Positions 10,902-21,574 of a stretch of 64,000 nt of DNA are shown piece after piece. The notes beneath the pieces were generated by a model. The model saw only the letters and a program-made list of their open reading frames with translations. It did not search any database and was not told the origin of the DNA. The translations under genes and the position numbers were made by a program. Source of the stretch: Acanthosepion lycidas (taxonomy: Eukaryota; Mollusca; Cephalopoda; Sepiida; Sepiidae); contig OZ010571.1 in the NCBI GenBank assembly GCA_963932145.1, forward strand, positions 109,654,005 to 109,718,004, written 5' to 3'. Every line of letters begins with the position of its first letter. The stretch's first letter is position 1.

Positions 10902-10917
10902 GTCTCTCTCTCTCTCT

Positions 10918-10956
<39 letters not shown>
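10902..10956. repeat. (CT)n(TA)n microsatellite
   Basis: A CT run passes into about 18 TA units at the left edge of a fold-back element. Confidence 0.97.
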
Positions 10957-10958
<2 letters not shown>

Positions 10959-10986
10959 CAGCATGTTTTCATTGACATGTGTCATT

Positions 10987-11367
10987 GAATATTTTACACA
11001 AGTTTGTCTACTTATTTTCAATAGGATAATCTCATATCCATGGACAAGCTTCTTAGTATCCTTACTAAAGGAAGAGAGAAAATTACCATTTTACATTGTA
11101 AAATTAATATAATACAGTAAAATTTAAATTGTACAGTTTCACTTCACAGTTAAAAAAATTTAACTTTTATATGAACATAAAAATTTGCCTTAGTAAAAAA
11201 CACCCTGATAATGACATTGTGCTAATGTCGAAAATACTCAGAATAAATGAATATGCACTAATATAGTAATTTTCTCACTTCCTTTAATAAGGATACTAAG
11301 AAGCTTGTCCATAAATATGAGAAGATCCTATTGAAAAAAAAGGAGACAAAAGTTGTCTAAATTATTC
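10987..11367. mobile_element. Fold-back element, PLE 3'-UTR type
   Basis: Inverted arms of about 100 bp (10987-11086 and 11266-11367) share, with few differences, a block containing ggacaagcttcttagtatcc and caatagga. Outside both arms are (TA)n tracts (10902-10956 and 11383-11402). The loop contains ccctgataatgacat, a stem-forming atgtc, and gaaaatactcag, which resembles a decayed hammerhead-type motif of PLE termini. The layout matches the two PLE copies at 35.4-37.3 and 38.4-39.4 kb, but no coding part remains. Confidence 0.65.
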
Positions 11368-11402
11368 AAGGAAATATGCCTTAATATATATATATATATA
11401 TG

Positions 11403-11749
11403 CATATAAATTCAAACAATGATAAATAAAAATTTAATTATAAACTTGAGCCCCTACAATTAATACCCTAATAGTACTTATGATACCACCAAATCAGATT
11501 AGAAAACAAAATAATGGCCAAGTGAAGACAGATATAAATATTTCCTTTATTATTTAAGCATTAAAATTATTTATGTAAAAAAGACTAGATTGCTGGAAAA
11601 TGAACAATGATAACAGGTCTAGAAAACTAGAAGTCAAATGGTAATAATTGGAGGGAAAAGAGAGAAAAGTTTAAGGAGAGAGTAAAAAAGAAAAAAGATC
11701 TATAAAAAGGACAAGTAATCATGACATTCTTCACATATAGACACTATGA
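11403..11749. other. AT-rich non-coding stretch
   Basis: Nothing recognised. Confidence 0.4.
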
Positions 11750-11927
11750 AAAAAATCATCTTGCACAAATAAAGAGTACATATAAAAAAAGAGAAATTGT
11801 GATGTGCAAGCAGTTGATTGCTGATATCCACTGACAAGATGGTGGTGTAATTGCCAGAGGGTCCATCTATGAAACTCTGGAATTAGAATAGTGAAGGTAA
11901 CTTGAATCAGCTAAGTGACAAACATTT

Positions 11928-11931
<4 letters not shown>
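11750..11931 (+). repeat. Interspersed repeat R ending in (TA)n
   Basis: Shares with 39385-39532 the strings gcagttgattgctgat/caattgctgatg, gccagagggtccatctatg (or gcagagggtccatctatg), gaaggtaac and cagctaagtgacaaac. Both copies end in TTTTA followed at once by (TA)n, so the dinucleotide tract may be the element's own tail. Confidence 0.7.

Positions 11932-11978
<47 letters not shown>
11931..11978. repeat. (TA)n microsatellite
   Basis: About 23 TA units directly after repeat R. Confidence 0.97.
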
Positions 11979-11980
<2 letters not shown>

Positions 11981-12259
11981 TAACTATACTCATCTTGAAA
12001 AACCTTCAAATGTTTGATTTGCCAATAATCAAATCAATCTTGAAGGAAGAAAAGATTTTTAAAAAAAGAAAGAGCTAGAAACATGAAAATCTGTTGAAAA
12101 AAAAAAAATCACACAGATACAGGTTTAAAGCCCAAAGAAACAACCCTGACACAAGTAAGCAACTAACTAAAAGAGCTCAATACAACCGTAGAGCAGACCT
12201 AGATAAACCTAGTGAGCCAGACAAACCTACCCAGGTTTCACCTAAGCGGTTCATCGGGG

Positions 12260-12263
12260 ATCA

Positions 12264-12313
<50 letters not shown>

Positions 12314-12317
12314 TGAT
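12260..12317. repeat. (TA)n inside a perfect palindrome
   Basis: ATCATGCA, about 21 TA units, then TGCATGAT. The whole 58 bp is self-complementary and could extrude as a cruciform. Confidence 0.92.
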
Positions 12318-12482
12318 TTTTGTAAATTGTACATTGCCTTGGCAAAGTTTGTTAGAGAATGAAACGTGTAGCCTAAGAATATTTTTTCCTCTTGACTTAT
12401 TTAATTCATTCCTTTACAGATATACTATCTGAAAATAATTTATACACACACACATGTATGTGTGTATATATAAAAACAAAGT

Positions 12483-12485
12483 ATA

Positions 12486-12532
<47 letters not shown>

Positions 12533-12563
12533 ATGTATGTATGTATATATATATATATATATA
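12483..12563. repeat. Complex TA/TG microsatellite
   Basis: TA runs broken by GTATATAT and GTATGTATGTA, flanked by short CA and GT runs. The frames on both strands here are repeat artefacts. Confidence 0.95.
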
Positions 12564-13596
12564 ACAATGTGTGTGTGTGTGTTTTTAAGATGCATAACAG
12601 TATCCAAAACAAAAGTGAAGATGATGAGACAAAATGGAAAATTTATTAATGAAGTATTTTGCCAATGCCTTGTGTTCTCTGAGGACATGTGGTGATCATA
12701 AATCAGATTAAATTAGATTAACTTATTACCTCCAATGTCCAGACTCAAAAGTGTGTCTGTTTGCTTGACTTGGAGTTGGCTGGTTTCAAAATCTACAGAC
12801 CTATACATAAATAAACCATCCAACCCAGTGTGACTCAAAATATCTGGGGAAAAACAGTGCACAGCCAAATATTTAAAAAAGAAAGAAACAGTTCCAATCA
12901 GTTGATAGAAAATACTTTTTCCTTTCTTTGTTGTTAGAAATTATCTCTTTTCTACAAAAAAAAAAAAAAAAAAGATTTATATCAGTCAATTTAAAAAAAA
13001 AAGCTCATTCTTAAAACTTTTCATTGCTGTTTTGGTTATATATTGAATTAACTTCTTATTCTATTGCTTGTTTCATTTATAATCATTTTTCAATTTTAAG
13101 TGTAAGTATTCATGTTAAAGCATTCCATCAATATAAGGGATTTCAAACTATTTTCTTTATTTTTAAAATGAAGTCATATGAAAATTGACTGAATTGTATT
13201 TGCGATGTTAGAGGCTCTAAATCTAACCAACAGTCAACACACATACTGACACCATCAACTCCTGCAAGAGCAACTATATAGGTACACATTTCCCATTTTC
13301 CTCTCACTACCATCTTCTGGAATTAAACACATGGACACTACCAGGCAGACCCCAAAATTCCCACACAGAAAAACACAAGACAAACATTTAATATCTACCG
13401 GACCAATGAAAGACTAACAACACAGAACTCAAATGTAATGGAACATTCTCCTCCACAATTCAATTGCCAACATTTCTGATGAAGCTTAAATAAAAGTGAA
13501 ATATGTTAAATTTGTATTTTCTTATTCTATCACTATAGTGTAATGTTACTTTCCTTGTTGGCTGCTGGGTCGTATAATTTAATCATAGTGTATTTG
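12564..13596. other. AT-rich non-coding stretch
   Basis: An A run at 12956-12973. Near 13476 CTGATGA is followed 15 bases later by GAAAT, weakly reminiscent of the hammerhead-like motifs elsewhere. No gene. Confidence 0.4.
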
Positions 13597-13724
13597 GGCA
13601 GCAACCCCTCTTTTATATATGTTTCATTATGTTACTGTGACTTGTTATATTTGGGTTCAGTCAAAGTGTTTTTCAGCATTTCATTACATTTTTATGAAAC
13701 TTGTATAAAAGAGGGATTGTTGCC
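13597..13724. repeat. Short fold-back (arms about 32 bp)
   Basis: GGCAGCAACCCCTC...GTTTCATT (13597-13628) is answered by ATGAAAC...GTTGCC (13694-13724). The arm resembles the outer end of the PLE inverted repeats at 35473 (ggcagcaatccttcattta) and 38459, which suggests a PLE-terminus-derived fold-back. Confidence 0.65.
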
Positions 13725-14182
13725 ATCTCTATCTGAGCTTTAGCTGGTGATGGATGATGTAATAAAGTTCAGTGGAGTAAAAGAATTCACTGTAAGCAGA
13801 GGTCATGCTTTAAGTGATGGACATGCTCTTTTTTATTTAATTGGAGTTATCATTTGAAAGGATTTGGTCTGTGGGCCTTTGATGGTCATTTTGGAGAATT
13901 TCTGCACATGCGAATGTCAGTAGTACTTCAATAAAACTCCCTCTTCGTTCCTACTCTGTCCTCACTTTTTATTAACTATCTACCAAAGAACATTCTCAAT
14001 CACTAGTAAATGTCTGTGCAAATGTTACCACTTGGATATAATTCCAGGAACCCAGGATGATCAGAGCCTTGCTGCGGATCTCACCTGACACAGCTCTTCA
14101 CAGCTCACAGGGGAAAATAGTTATTTTGTTAGTTTTATTTTCCCGAAACTAAGCCAGTAATGTTTCATCACCACTGTTGTAA

Positions 14183-14510
14183 CCAACACATTTATCCACT
14201 GTGCCTTGTGTCCTTAACAACATCTGTGTATAAATTTCTGGGACTTATGCTAGGTGCCAAAAATCTCCTGAGCCAACCAAGCATAGAAATGAATACAATA
14301 TGGGAACCACTAATAAGGAGTGCCAGAGAAAAACAATAACAACAAAAATTGCAATATGAGTTCTGGTAAAAAACATGGATTGATAACAGCAAAAATTGCA
14401 ATATGAGCACTGGTAATAAAATGGTTGCTGAAGACATTAAGTTTATAAGTCCCAGAAATTCATGTACAGATGTCATTAAGGAGACATGGCACAGTGGATA
14501 AATGTGTTGG
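14183..14510. mobile_element. Fold-back with tRNA-like SINE-C arms
   Basis: Left arm 14183-14248 and right arm 14445-14510 are inverted copies (right arm ataagtcccagaaattc, then acatggcacagtggataaa). The right arm contains an A-box-like TGGCACAGTGGATA and runs on into SINE family C at 14511-14800. The loop holds a short direct repeat (aaaaattgcaatatgag, twice). Confidence 0.7.
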
Positions 14511-14800
14511 TTAGATCCAGTGACAGGACCCAAAGAGCTGTGAGCTCAATACTTGGTGGAGAACTTGGAGAGGTGAATTAACAGGAGATAACTGATAACT
14601 CACATTCATGAGACATGGCACATGGATCTAGAAGCAAGTGAAATAAAGGGTTCAGTTTGACATTCCAACCACGTACAATGGCTGAAATGTTGTGATAAAT
14701 ATGGCAACAAAGTCTGAATAATATAAATAGTGCAAACAAGAGATAAATCTCTACTCCTGTTCAAAAAACTGGAATAGGTGAACCTATCTACCCCTATTGA
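14511..14800 (+). mobile_element. SINE family C body
   Basis: Continues from the tRNA-like head: ttagatccagtgacaggac, a gagctcaatac B-box-like string, then gtggagaacttggagag, aacaggagataactgataac, aaataaagggttcag and cattccaaccac. The same order occurs at 21660-21905, 49922-50225 and 51710-52250. Confidence 0.65.
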
Positions 14801-14815
14801 AGACAAAAAAAAAAT

Positions 14816-14975
14816 AGTAAATAAAATTTCAGAGTTTAGGCAGAGATGAATTAGATTTTAGAAGGAACTGGAAATCCAATCCTAAACAGGAAAGAAGGGA
14901 TAAACCTCTAATCGTGTTCAAAAGACTGAGGAGGAGTGTGAACCAGATGACAGGCAAACCTATCTACTCCTTTTT
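14816..14975 (+). repeat. Interspersed repeat D
   Basis: Contains ttttagaaggaactggaaat, gataaacctctaatcgtgtt and caaaagactgaggaggagtg. Related copies are at 23505-23650 (plus) and 41393-41505 (minus). Confidence 0.55.
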
Positions 14976-15880
14976 CTTAAAGTGGTGTACCTGAAATTAC
15001 CCAGTTTCTTCAGGATAATGTAACACTTTCTGATCCAGTTTTAAGGGCATCTTTAAAAAAAACTAATGGTAATATTAGCAGTTACTATATAAAGAAACAT
15101 TTGGCATTCATTGACCAGTGGAAGTTTGTAAAATCTTTCTCTTAAAACGTTTTCTTTTTTTTCAGGAAAATAATAACTCCATGTTCACTAGCTGTTCTCC
15201 CTCTTTCCATTATTGATGGGGTTTTTCTTCCTTACCTTTTATTTGGAGTAATGTGAAATGTCAACATTTTGTTTATGCCATTATTTTCTCATCAAATTAT
15301 ATTTGCTATCCATTTTTGTTGTTGCTCTTATTGAAAGCCTTAAGTTATGGAGTTCATTCTAATTCTAGATCAGTTTCTGTTTTGGAATAGTGCATCTCGA
15401 CTCTGGTTCCTTGGAACACAGAGGAAGATAGAGAAATGGAATTATTGAGAGAGAAAGAAATGAACAAAGGAGAGAGACAGAAAAGTGATATATGAGTATA
15501 CATTCAGTACACAATACTTATTCATCCACTCCAAATATAATTACTGAAATTACATGTCAATTTTTTTTTTCTGTTTCTGTAATATGCTTTTGATGGTTGA
15601 ATGGGGGGTGGGTAAAGCTTTTAATTCAACAATTAGCATCCTCTTTGTTCAGCTAATGCTTACAATCAAAGAAATATTGTAAGATATGCACTATTAGAAA
15701 TACTAGCATAATACCCATAAAACCTGATTGGGTTACTTATGTGCTGATCAGTGCTTAAGCTTAGGGTCAAATATCACAACGATTAAAGTGTTATATCTGT
15801 TCACTTTGCCTCAGATCAAAGTAGTTATCTATTGCTTCTGCCTTTGATCAGAAGATAGTATATGTGCATTTTGTTAAGTC

Positions 15881-15882
<2 letters not shown>
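14976..15882. other. AT-rich non-coding stretch
   Basis: A purine-rich patch at about 15420-15490. No gene or element recognised. Confidence 0.4.

Positions 15883-15928
<46 letters not shown>
15883..15928. repeat. (TA)n microsatellite
   Basis: About 23 TA units at the left edge of the large palindrome. Confidence 0.97.
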
Positions 15929-15932
<4 letters not shown>

Positions 15933-16325
15933 GACATTTTTATGTTTAACGTTCTTTTTATAGATACAAGTATTTAAGTAAATGCTCTGTTTTATAATAA
16001 ACAGTATTAAATAACATTTACCGGCCTGAATGTCCGAGAAATTTTCATAGAAAATATTCGTCCTTTGACAGGATTCAAACCTGCATCCTATACGGAACCG
16101 CTATTAACGCTCCTTTGTGGCCGAATCGGTTAGCCACGCCCGGCTAAATGGCAGTTCCGTATAGGATGCAGGTTCGAATCCTGTCAAAGGATGAATATTT
16201 TCTATGAAAATTTCTCGGACATTCAGGCCGGTAAATGTTATTTAATACTGTTTATTATAAACAGAGCATTTACTTAAATACTTGTATCTATAAAAAGAAC
16301 GTTAAACATAAAAATGTCTTTAATA
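15927..16325. mobile_element. Near-perfect 399-bp palindrome
   Basis: Left arm 15927-16101 and right arm 16151-16325 (about 175 bp each) are reverse complements with only three substitutions and one T insertion by eye; the spacer is 49 bp. The arms carry accggcctgaatgtccgaga, its inverse, and the 3' half of a tRNA. The single-copy spacer carries the tRNA's A-box half. Outside lie (TA)n tracts (15883-15928; 16357-16391). The near identity implies recent formation or arm-to-arm conversion. Confidence 0.9.
16111..16191 (+). tRNA. Class II tRNA-like sequence (Ser/Leu type), probably a SINE head
   Basis: Acceptor arms TCCTTTG (16111-16117) and CAAAGGA (16185-16191) pair over seven bases. A box TGGCCGAATCGG and consensus B box GGTTCGAATCC are present. 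The T stem GCAGG/CCTGT closes the seven-base loop TTCGAAT. TGGC/GCCA forms a D stem. The 81-nt length and a possible TCC/GGA variable arm suit a class II tRNA. The anticodon stem is poor: a Ser-GCT reading needs G instead of T at position 33. It is therefore probably a tRNA pseudogene or SINE head, with pol III promoter boxes still intact. Confidence 0.6.
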
Positions 16326-16355
16326 AATAAATTGTCGGACTTTGTTCATTTCTTA

Positions 16356-16356
<1 letters not shown>

Positions 16357-16424
<68 letters not shown>
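16357..16424. repeat. (TG)(TA)n(CA)n microsatellite
   Basis: TGTG, then about 15 TA units, then about 17 CA units running straight into the mariner terminus CAGGGTGTCC. Confidence 0.97.
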
Positions 16425-16426
<2 letters not shown>

Positions 16427-16501
16427 GTGTCCAAAATGTTTTGCGTGATTTTTATTTATTTTATTGTATTATTGCAGTTTGGTCTTTGAGACTTCAGGAA
16501 C

Positions 16502-17518
16502 ATGCCTTTTAGACTGAAGCAGTATCAAAAAATTGCTGCTGTTCGACATTACTATCAGTATGGCTCAAATGCAGCTGAAGCAAGTCATTGCCTCAGTGAA
16601 GAATTTCATATTCATGTGATTCAGAGCAGGAACATCAAGTGACTCATTAACAAGTTTGAAACAATGGTCTCTGTATAACACTACACCCAGAACTGGATGA
16701 CCTGTTACTGCAACTTCTGATGAAATTGGTGAGCAGTTTAAATTTTGTCTAATCTACAGTCCACAGAAATTTTTTTTCACACCTATCTTGAAAACTCAAA
16801 ATCAGTTGCCAGAGCATGCATAACTTGTTACGTAAAAGGAATTTAAAGCCCTACATTTCTCATCTGTTCCATACTTTGCACAATGGAGATGCTGATTGCA
16901 GACTTGAGTTTTCGATGTTCCTTGCCTTGATGTACAATTATGAAACATTACAGGATAAGATATAATGGTCAGTTGGAGCATGCTTTAAATTAAATGGTCA
17001 CATTAACTGACATAATTATTTGTATTGGAGTCATGAAAATCTACATATGGTTTTGGAGAAGAAAATTAACCTCCCAGAATTAACTGTCATGGCTGTGATC
17101 TCAAGCAATGGGATTATTGGCCCATTCTTCTTCAATTTGCCAGTTACTGGATGATGTTATTAGGTTGGTGCAAAAATAATGACGTAATAATGTCGTTTTT
17201 TGACGTATTTTTTAACGTCAAAAAACGACATTATTACGTCATTATATTTGCACCAACCTAATACCTCAACATGCTTCAAACCTGCTTCTTTCCTCAAGTG
17301 CAACAACAAAAAGACATGTGCTTCTAACAGGATGGGGCTCCAGTCCACTATGTGTATTGGGTTCGTGAATGGCTTGACATCAATTTTAATGGCAGATGGA
17401 TTGGTCAGCATGGGCGTATCGAATGCCCAGCATGCTCACTTGATTTAACCCCAATGGATTTCTACTTGTGGAGTGTTCTTAAAAACATGGTATACAAAGA
17501 GAAACTGAACTATTTCTG
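16502..17518 (+). pseudogene. Mariner transposase pseudogene (DD41D-like spacing)
   Basis: An ATG at 16502 opens MPFRLKQYQKIAAVRHYYQY, a helix-turn-helix DNA-binding start; stops at 16640 and shortly after end it. The catalytic region resumes near 16850 (KAYISHLFHTLHNGDAD). At the first catalytic site, where related elements read WSDEACFKLNG, this copy reads WSVGACFKLNG, so the first Asp is lost. ISSNGIIGPFFF follows, then the MITE splits the gene at 17160-17261. Beyond it are QDGAPVHYVYWVREWLD (second Asp) and SLDLTPMDFYLWS (third Asp). By my count 41 residues separate the last two Asp. Relatives cut and paste at TA; this copy cannot. Confidence 0.85.
17160..17261. mobile_element. Palindromic mariner MITE, copy 1 (nested)
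   Basis: 102 bp, starting TTAGGTTGGTGCAAAA and ending in its inverse, flanked by TA (17158-17159 and 17262-17263). Almost the whole element is one inverted repeat. The 16-bp terminus equals that of irritans-group mariners such as Hsmar1/MADE1. It is inserted in the mariner transposase, so it is younger than that element. Confidence 0.95.
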
Positions 17519-17760
17519 ACCTTTGTTGAGTTATTAACAAAAAATTAGCCACAATCAACATGGAACTGTGCCAAAAGGTTTGTTGTAGTGATTCTTTGCA
17601 TTTGCTTTCTTGTATCGAACACAATGGAGAACAATTTGAACCATTTTATTCATTGTTTCATTTGTATTTATTATTCATCACTGTTCAATACAATAAAATT
17701 AATTGAAAAACTTACAGTAGTTTTCAATATAAAATTCGGGAAAAACTTTTTGGACACACT

Positions 17761-17783
17761 ATATATATATATATATATATATA
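17761..17783. repeat. (TA)n microsatellite
   Basis: TA run abutting the right mariner terminus. Confidence 0.93.
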
Positions 17784-18360
17784 GTGAATGTTAACAAGGT
17801 TGTGGGGTTTGTTTATACTTTTAAGTGAAGGTATATGTTCAATATATAAACAAAGAGAATAGAAGCATACAAAAAACATGAGTCTTGGCTACAGACGTTT
17901 ATTCCTTTTATGTTGACTGTATTGAAAGCAAGTTAAATGTCTCTTGAGTATGTCCACTTTCTTTTTTTCATTCAAAAATAATTTAAGGAAGGTAAGGCTA
18001 AGAAAGTGTAAAGTTGGTCACAGTCAAGACAACTTCACAATGAGTTGGGATGGCCAGATTTCTACTTCATGAGTAGGACTGCTAAAACATGTCTGATTAA
18101 TATTGTTGGAAAGTGGAAATAGTTCAGTCTTCAGTGGACCAGGGAAATTAACATTATCCAGTGTGAATGCTATTACTGTGTAGTTCAAGACTTGAAATCA
18201 AGAGGAGAAAGTGTAAATTTTTGTTCTTTTTGGAAGTGAGTTCATGAAATCACACATGTGAACGGAAAGCCTTTTTGGTTTCCTTATAAGTTGCATCATG
18301 GGGAAATTAATTTTTTTGTCATTTGTTATTATTTTTAATTTATTGATTTCATTTTCCCTC

Positions 18361-18363
<3 letters not shown>
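17784..18363. other. AT-rich non-coding stretch
   Basis: Nothing recognised. Confidence 0.4.

Positions 18364-18417
<54 letters not shown>
18364..18417. repeat. (TA)n microsatellite
   Basis: About 27 uninterrupted TA units. Confidence 0.98.
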
Positions 18418-18419
<2 letters not shown>

Positions 18420-18820
18420 CCAGTGTTACCTCACCATGATGAGAAGCAACAGTCTACTGATGGAAGGATTTTGAAGGCCCTTCTGTATGAGGAACAGGTC
18501 AGCGGCAAGAGGGTGACCTCATCTTCACTTCAAGGGTGTCTGCAAAAGCAACATGAGGGTGATGGACATGGACATTGAGAGGGGTGGGAAGACTTCACCA
18601 ATGATCGCTCATGCAGGAAATGTGATTTACACTTAGGGCTGGAATGAAGAGAGAAGAAACAGATTGTTGCTGCCAAGGTTGAAGCCTACTCAAAGGAAAG
18701 AAAACAACACAGCGATATAGGGGGAGAATGTCTTCATATGCATTCATTGTAATCAAGACTGTCACTAACATGTGGGCCTATATAGCAAAAACTGATGTTG
18801 TGCCACCATCAGCAGCTGAG
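18420..18820 (+). pseudogene. LINE ORF2 C-terminus with zinc-finger remnant
   Basis: In shifting plus-strand frames one reads FKGVCKSNMRVMDMDIER, EDFTNDRS and, after a gap, CIHCNQDCH...HVGLYS. This order is typical of the extreme C-terminus of LINE polymerases that end in a CxxC finger after a KDVCKRDM-type block. A (CA)n(GT)n palindrome lies just downstream (18859-18881). Several stops and shifts; begins at the edge of (TA)n. Confidence 0.6.
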
Positions 18821-18881
18821 GCATAACTTTTGACTGCAGATCCATGGTCTCTTGGGACCACACACACACACGTGTGTGTGT

Positions 18882-21184
18882 GCTTTTGCATTGTGAGGTC
18901 ATTTTGCCCATGTGAGGCTAAAATCTATTCCACAGTTTTAGCACGTGAAGCCACCTTCATTTGAAACTTTGAATTGTTACCAACATAAATCTGTTCTATC
19001 TTCTTTCCTTCAAAACAACCCTCCTCTGCTGTATTCACTTTTGCACTAATGCCCTTGGGATAGACATGAATCAGTTCTTCTCCCCCACCCTACCAAGTAA
19101 TAAGTTATGTAGCTCGGTAGATTATGCTTTTTAGCCTGAAGTGTCAGCCATTCCAAAGTAACTCATAGGCATTAAAAAGGTAGCTGTGAAGGACCATTAT
19201 TACCTATATCCTGATGAGAGATTGCATTTACAGAGAAAACAGGAAGTTGTTGGGATTGCTATGAGTTTGAATTTGGTATCAGAAGGTTTTTATATTAAGA
19301 TGGTTAGTCTCCGGGCTTGTTCACCATATTAATCCCCGACATTATAGAATATAGACATTCAAAAATGAATCAATCACAAGGCAATTGAGTAAGAAACACT
19401 GATCATGAGATTTCAATAAAACAACATGCATTTATGTACAATTAATATACAATTTGATTACTTGTAGTTTGATAATACAAGAAATTGACCATTGATAAAT
19501 TTGCTTTCTTATTGATTTACAGTTCAAAATTGTCCAAGTGTTTAAGAACTGGTCAAACTGAGTTAAGTGGAAAATATTATTTATACAGAAATTTGTGTAG
19601 TTTGTATGTGTGAATAAAGTAAGAGTTTAATTGCCTAAATTCTCCAGAGTTGATTACCTTGGATTGTTCTGTGTTTGTCTTTGTTTAAAATACAATTTCT
19701 ATTTAGTTGTAAGTGAGATGTGAGAGATTAATGTTGATGTTTGAGTCAGCAGTTAATGCGCAAAAAGTATCTTAAGTCAAAGTAGTGACATTTGTGGATT
19801 TGTGTGGCATCTCTCTGAAGTTTATTGACTGACTGGTGAATTGGATCGAGATGGTCTTTTTTATTTCTTTCTGGAAACCAAAATAGGCTCCAGCGAACTG
19901 GGCATGAAAACAGTTTTTTCGACAATTATTACATGTCTCGACCAATAGAAAATCAAGATTTGCAATACGAGATGTTAGTTGGTTAAAACTGATTCTGATG
20001 GAAGAGTGTATTTTATCTTGGAGGTGAGTATGAGATATGGACAATTCTATAAAGTGTTTGTATTAAATAATCTTTTAAACTTTCTCATAGAATCTAAATG
20101 TGAAGATTCTTTTCTATCTCTTTCAACAGCATCTTATGTTATATGTTTGCTAAATGTTTCAATAATGTATTCAGTTGCTGAGACATTGACAGGATTTCTA
20201 TATATTTTTATGATCATTGCCAATATAATGAATTCATTGGGTACATCAACACCATAATCCATGGTTAAATTAAGACAGGTATAATATCTTTAAAAAGGAG
20301 GGGAAATTGATAAGTAAGGCCTCCAATCCTATTAAACAAGATTTACACCAGATAGAATAATGAAACTCATATGAAAATGAAAGAAATGTATTTCTCTTTA
20401 AAATGACAAGAGATAATTGATAAATAATGAAACTCATATTAAAATGTAGAAGTTTTGCACAATTTTACCAAACCTTCTGTGAAGGTTAATGTATGGCATA
20501 TACAAAATGGCTATTAAAATTTCTGGGAATTTGAACAGATTGATTAGACTGTTCATCTGTTAAATGTTTCCCCATTTCTTGCTGAACAATTTACACATCT
20601 CTTGAAATCGTTCCACCAGAAAGTAAAAAAAAAACTTTTATCAATATCTTCTTTCTTTGAAGAAACCATTTCACACCTTAACTTCCCCAAATACTTGGGT
20701 TGAGCATTACGCATACACTCGAGTAAAAAAGGGAGAAGAATTATATTTCAGTAATATAGAAAAGTGCAGGTAATATCCTGAAAATAAGGTATTTTTATAA
20801 GTTTATCATGCACAGAATGTGGGAGATTGCTTGCAGAAGACAACATTTTGCTGGGTTATAACTTAGATAAAACACAAACAATAAAATGTTTAAGAAGAAA
20901 TATTTAAAGCAACTGAAAAAAAAAAAGCCAATCATGTTCAGATCAATATTACCATCAAGAAAGATTTAAGTGGTTTGTTTGGTAGCCTTTGGTTAGATAC
21001 CATAGGACATAGAAAAATGATTTTTGTCATATTTGTTAGTATCATCTAAGAAATAAATTTTGAAAAGTTTTCAAGACAGTTTATATGAAATTTCAAAGGT
21101 ACACTAAGATTTTATTATGCAAATTAATGTTTTCACATTATAATTGATTTTAACAAAACTAAAACTGGTAAAATTTTCAGTATA
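18882..21184. other. Mostly unrecognised; SINE-A scrap at 19035-19090
   Basis: At 19035-19090 the string tattcacttttgcactaatgcccttggga matches the SINE-A body signature (tacattcacttatgtgc, then aatacccttggga). The rest is AT-rich with no gene. Two opposed short frames at 19772-20257 have no splice or family support. Confidence 0.45.
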
Positions 21185-21540
21185 TATTTCTAAGTTTAAG
21201 ATTGATGGAACCTACATAAGGATGTTGAGAGCTATGCTTAACAACTCTAGTGACAACATCCAACTAAATCACAGCTCTATAGGCCCATCCCTGATATTTA
21301 TATAGTCTTGCACAAATGCAGAATGCACTTTGCAGGACACTACTAGCAAGCAAAACAATAATTCGCAAGTGATCTACTGTTTTGGACACCTAGCCATGGA
21401 GGAAGATGGGTTGGTTGTCCAGCAACCAGTTACAATGACCAGCTATGTTATAACATAGAATTCCTCCCTAATGACCTTCTGACCTTGATGCAGGTCTGTG
21501 ATGGTTGGCATAAATGTCTGGGCTAACTTGACTAAACAAA
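21185..21540 (+). pseudogene. LINE ORF2 C-terminal fragment
   Basis: Plus-strand reading gives KFKIDGTYIRMLRAMLNNSS and LNHSSIGP, then decayed text, then VIYCFGHLAMEEDG and VQQPVTMTSYV. The related copy at 43705-44300 has the same order and continues upstream into RT text. This belongs to the LINE group with a C-terminal LDGxYxRMLR block. Dead. Confidence 0.65.
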
Positions 21541-21574
21541 TAATAAATATCTATGAACAATACAGAAGTTTTAA

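Larger units (their letters stand above)
16423..17760 (+). mobile_element. Full-length mariner-type element, inactive
   Basis: Left terminus CAGGGTGTCCAAAATGTTTT and right terminus AAAAACTTTTTGGACACACT are inverted repeats with a few differences, set between (CA)n and (TA)n. The length, about 1.24 kb without the nested MITE (17160-17261), is normal for mariners. The encoded transposase is broken by stops. Confidence 0.85.

Noticed and set aside
14192-14533. 113-residue minus frame
   Set aside because: Lies in the antisense of a SINE-C fold-back; the hydrophobic peptide has no family resemblance.
16111-16191. A functional tRNA-Ser gene
   Set aside because: Acceptor, D and T arms are good, but the anticodon stem is weak and the position before the anticodon is not T. 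The sequence is half of a palindrome and matches a SINE body, so it is reported as tRNA-like only.
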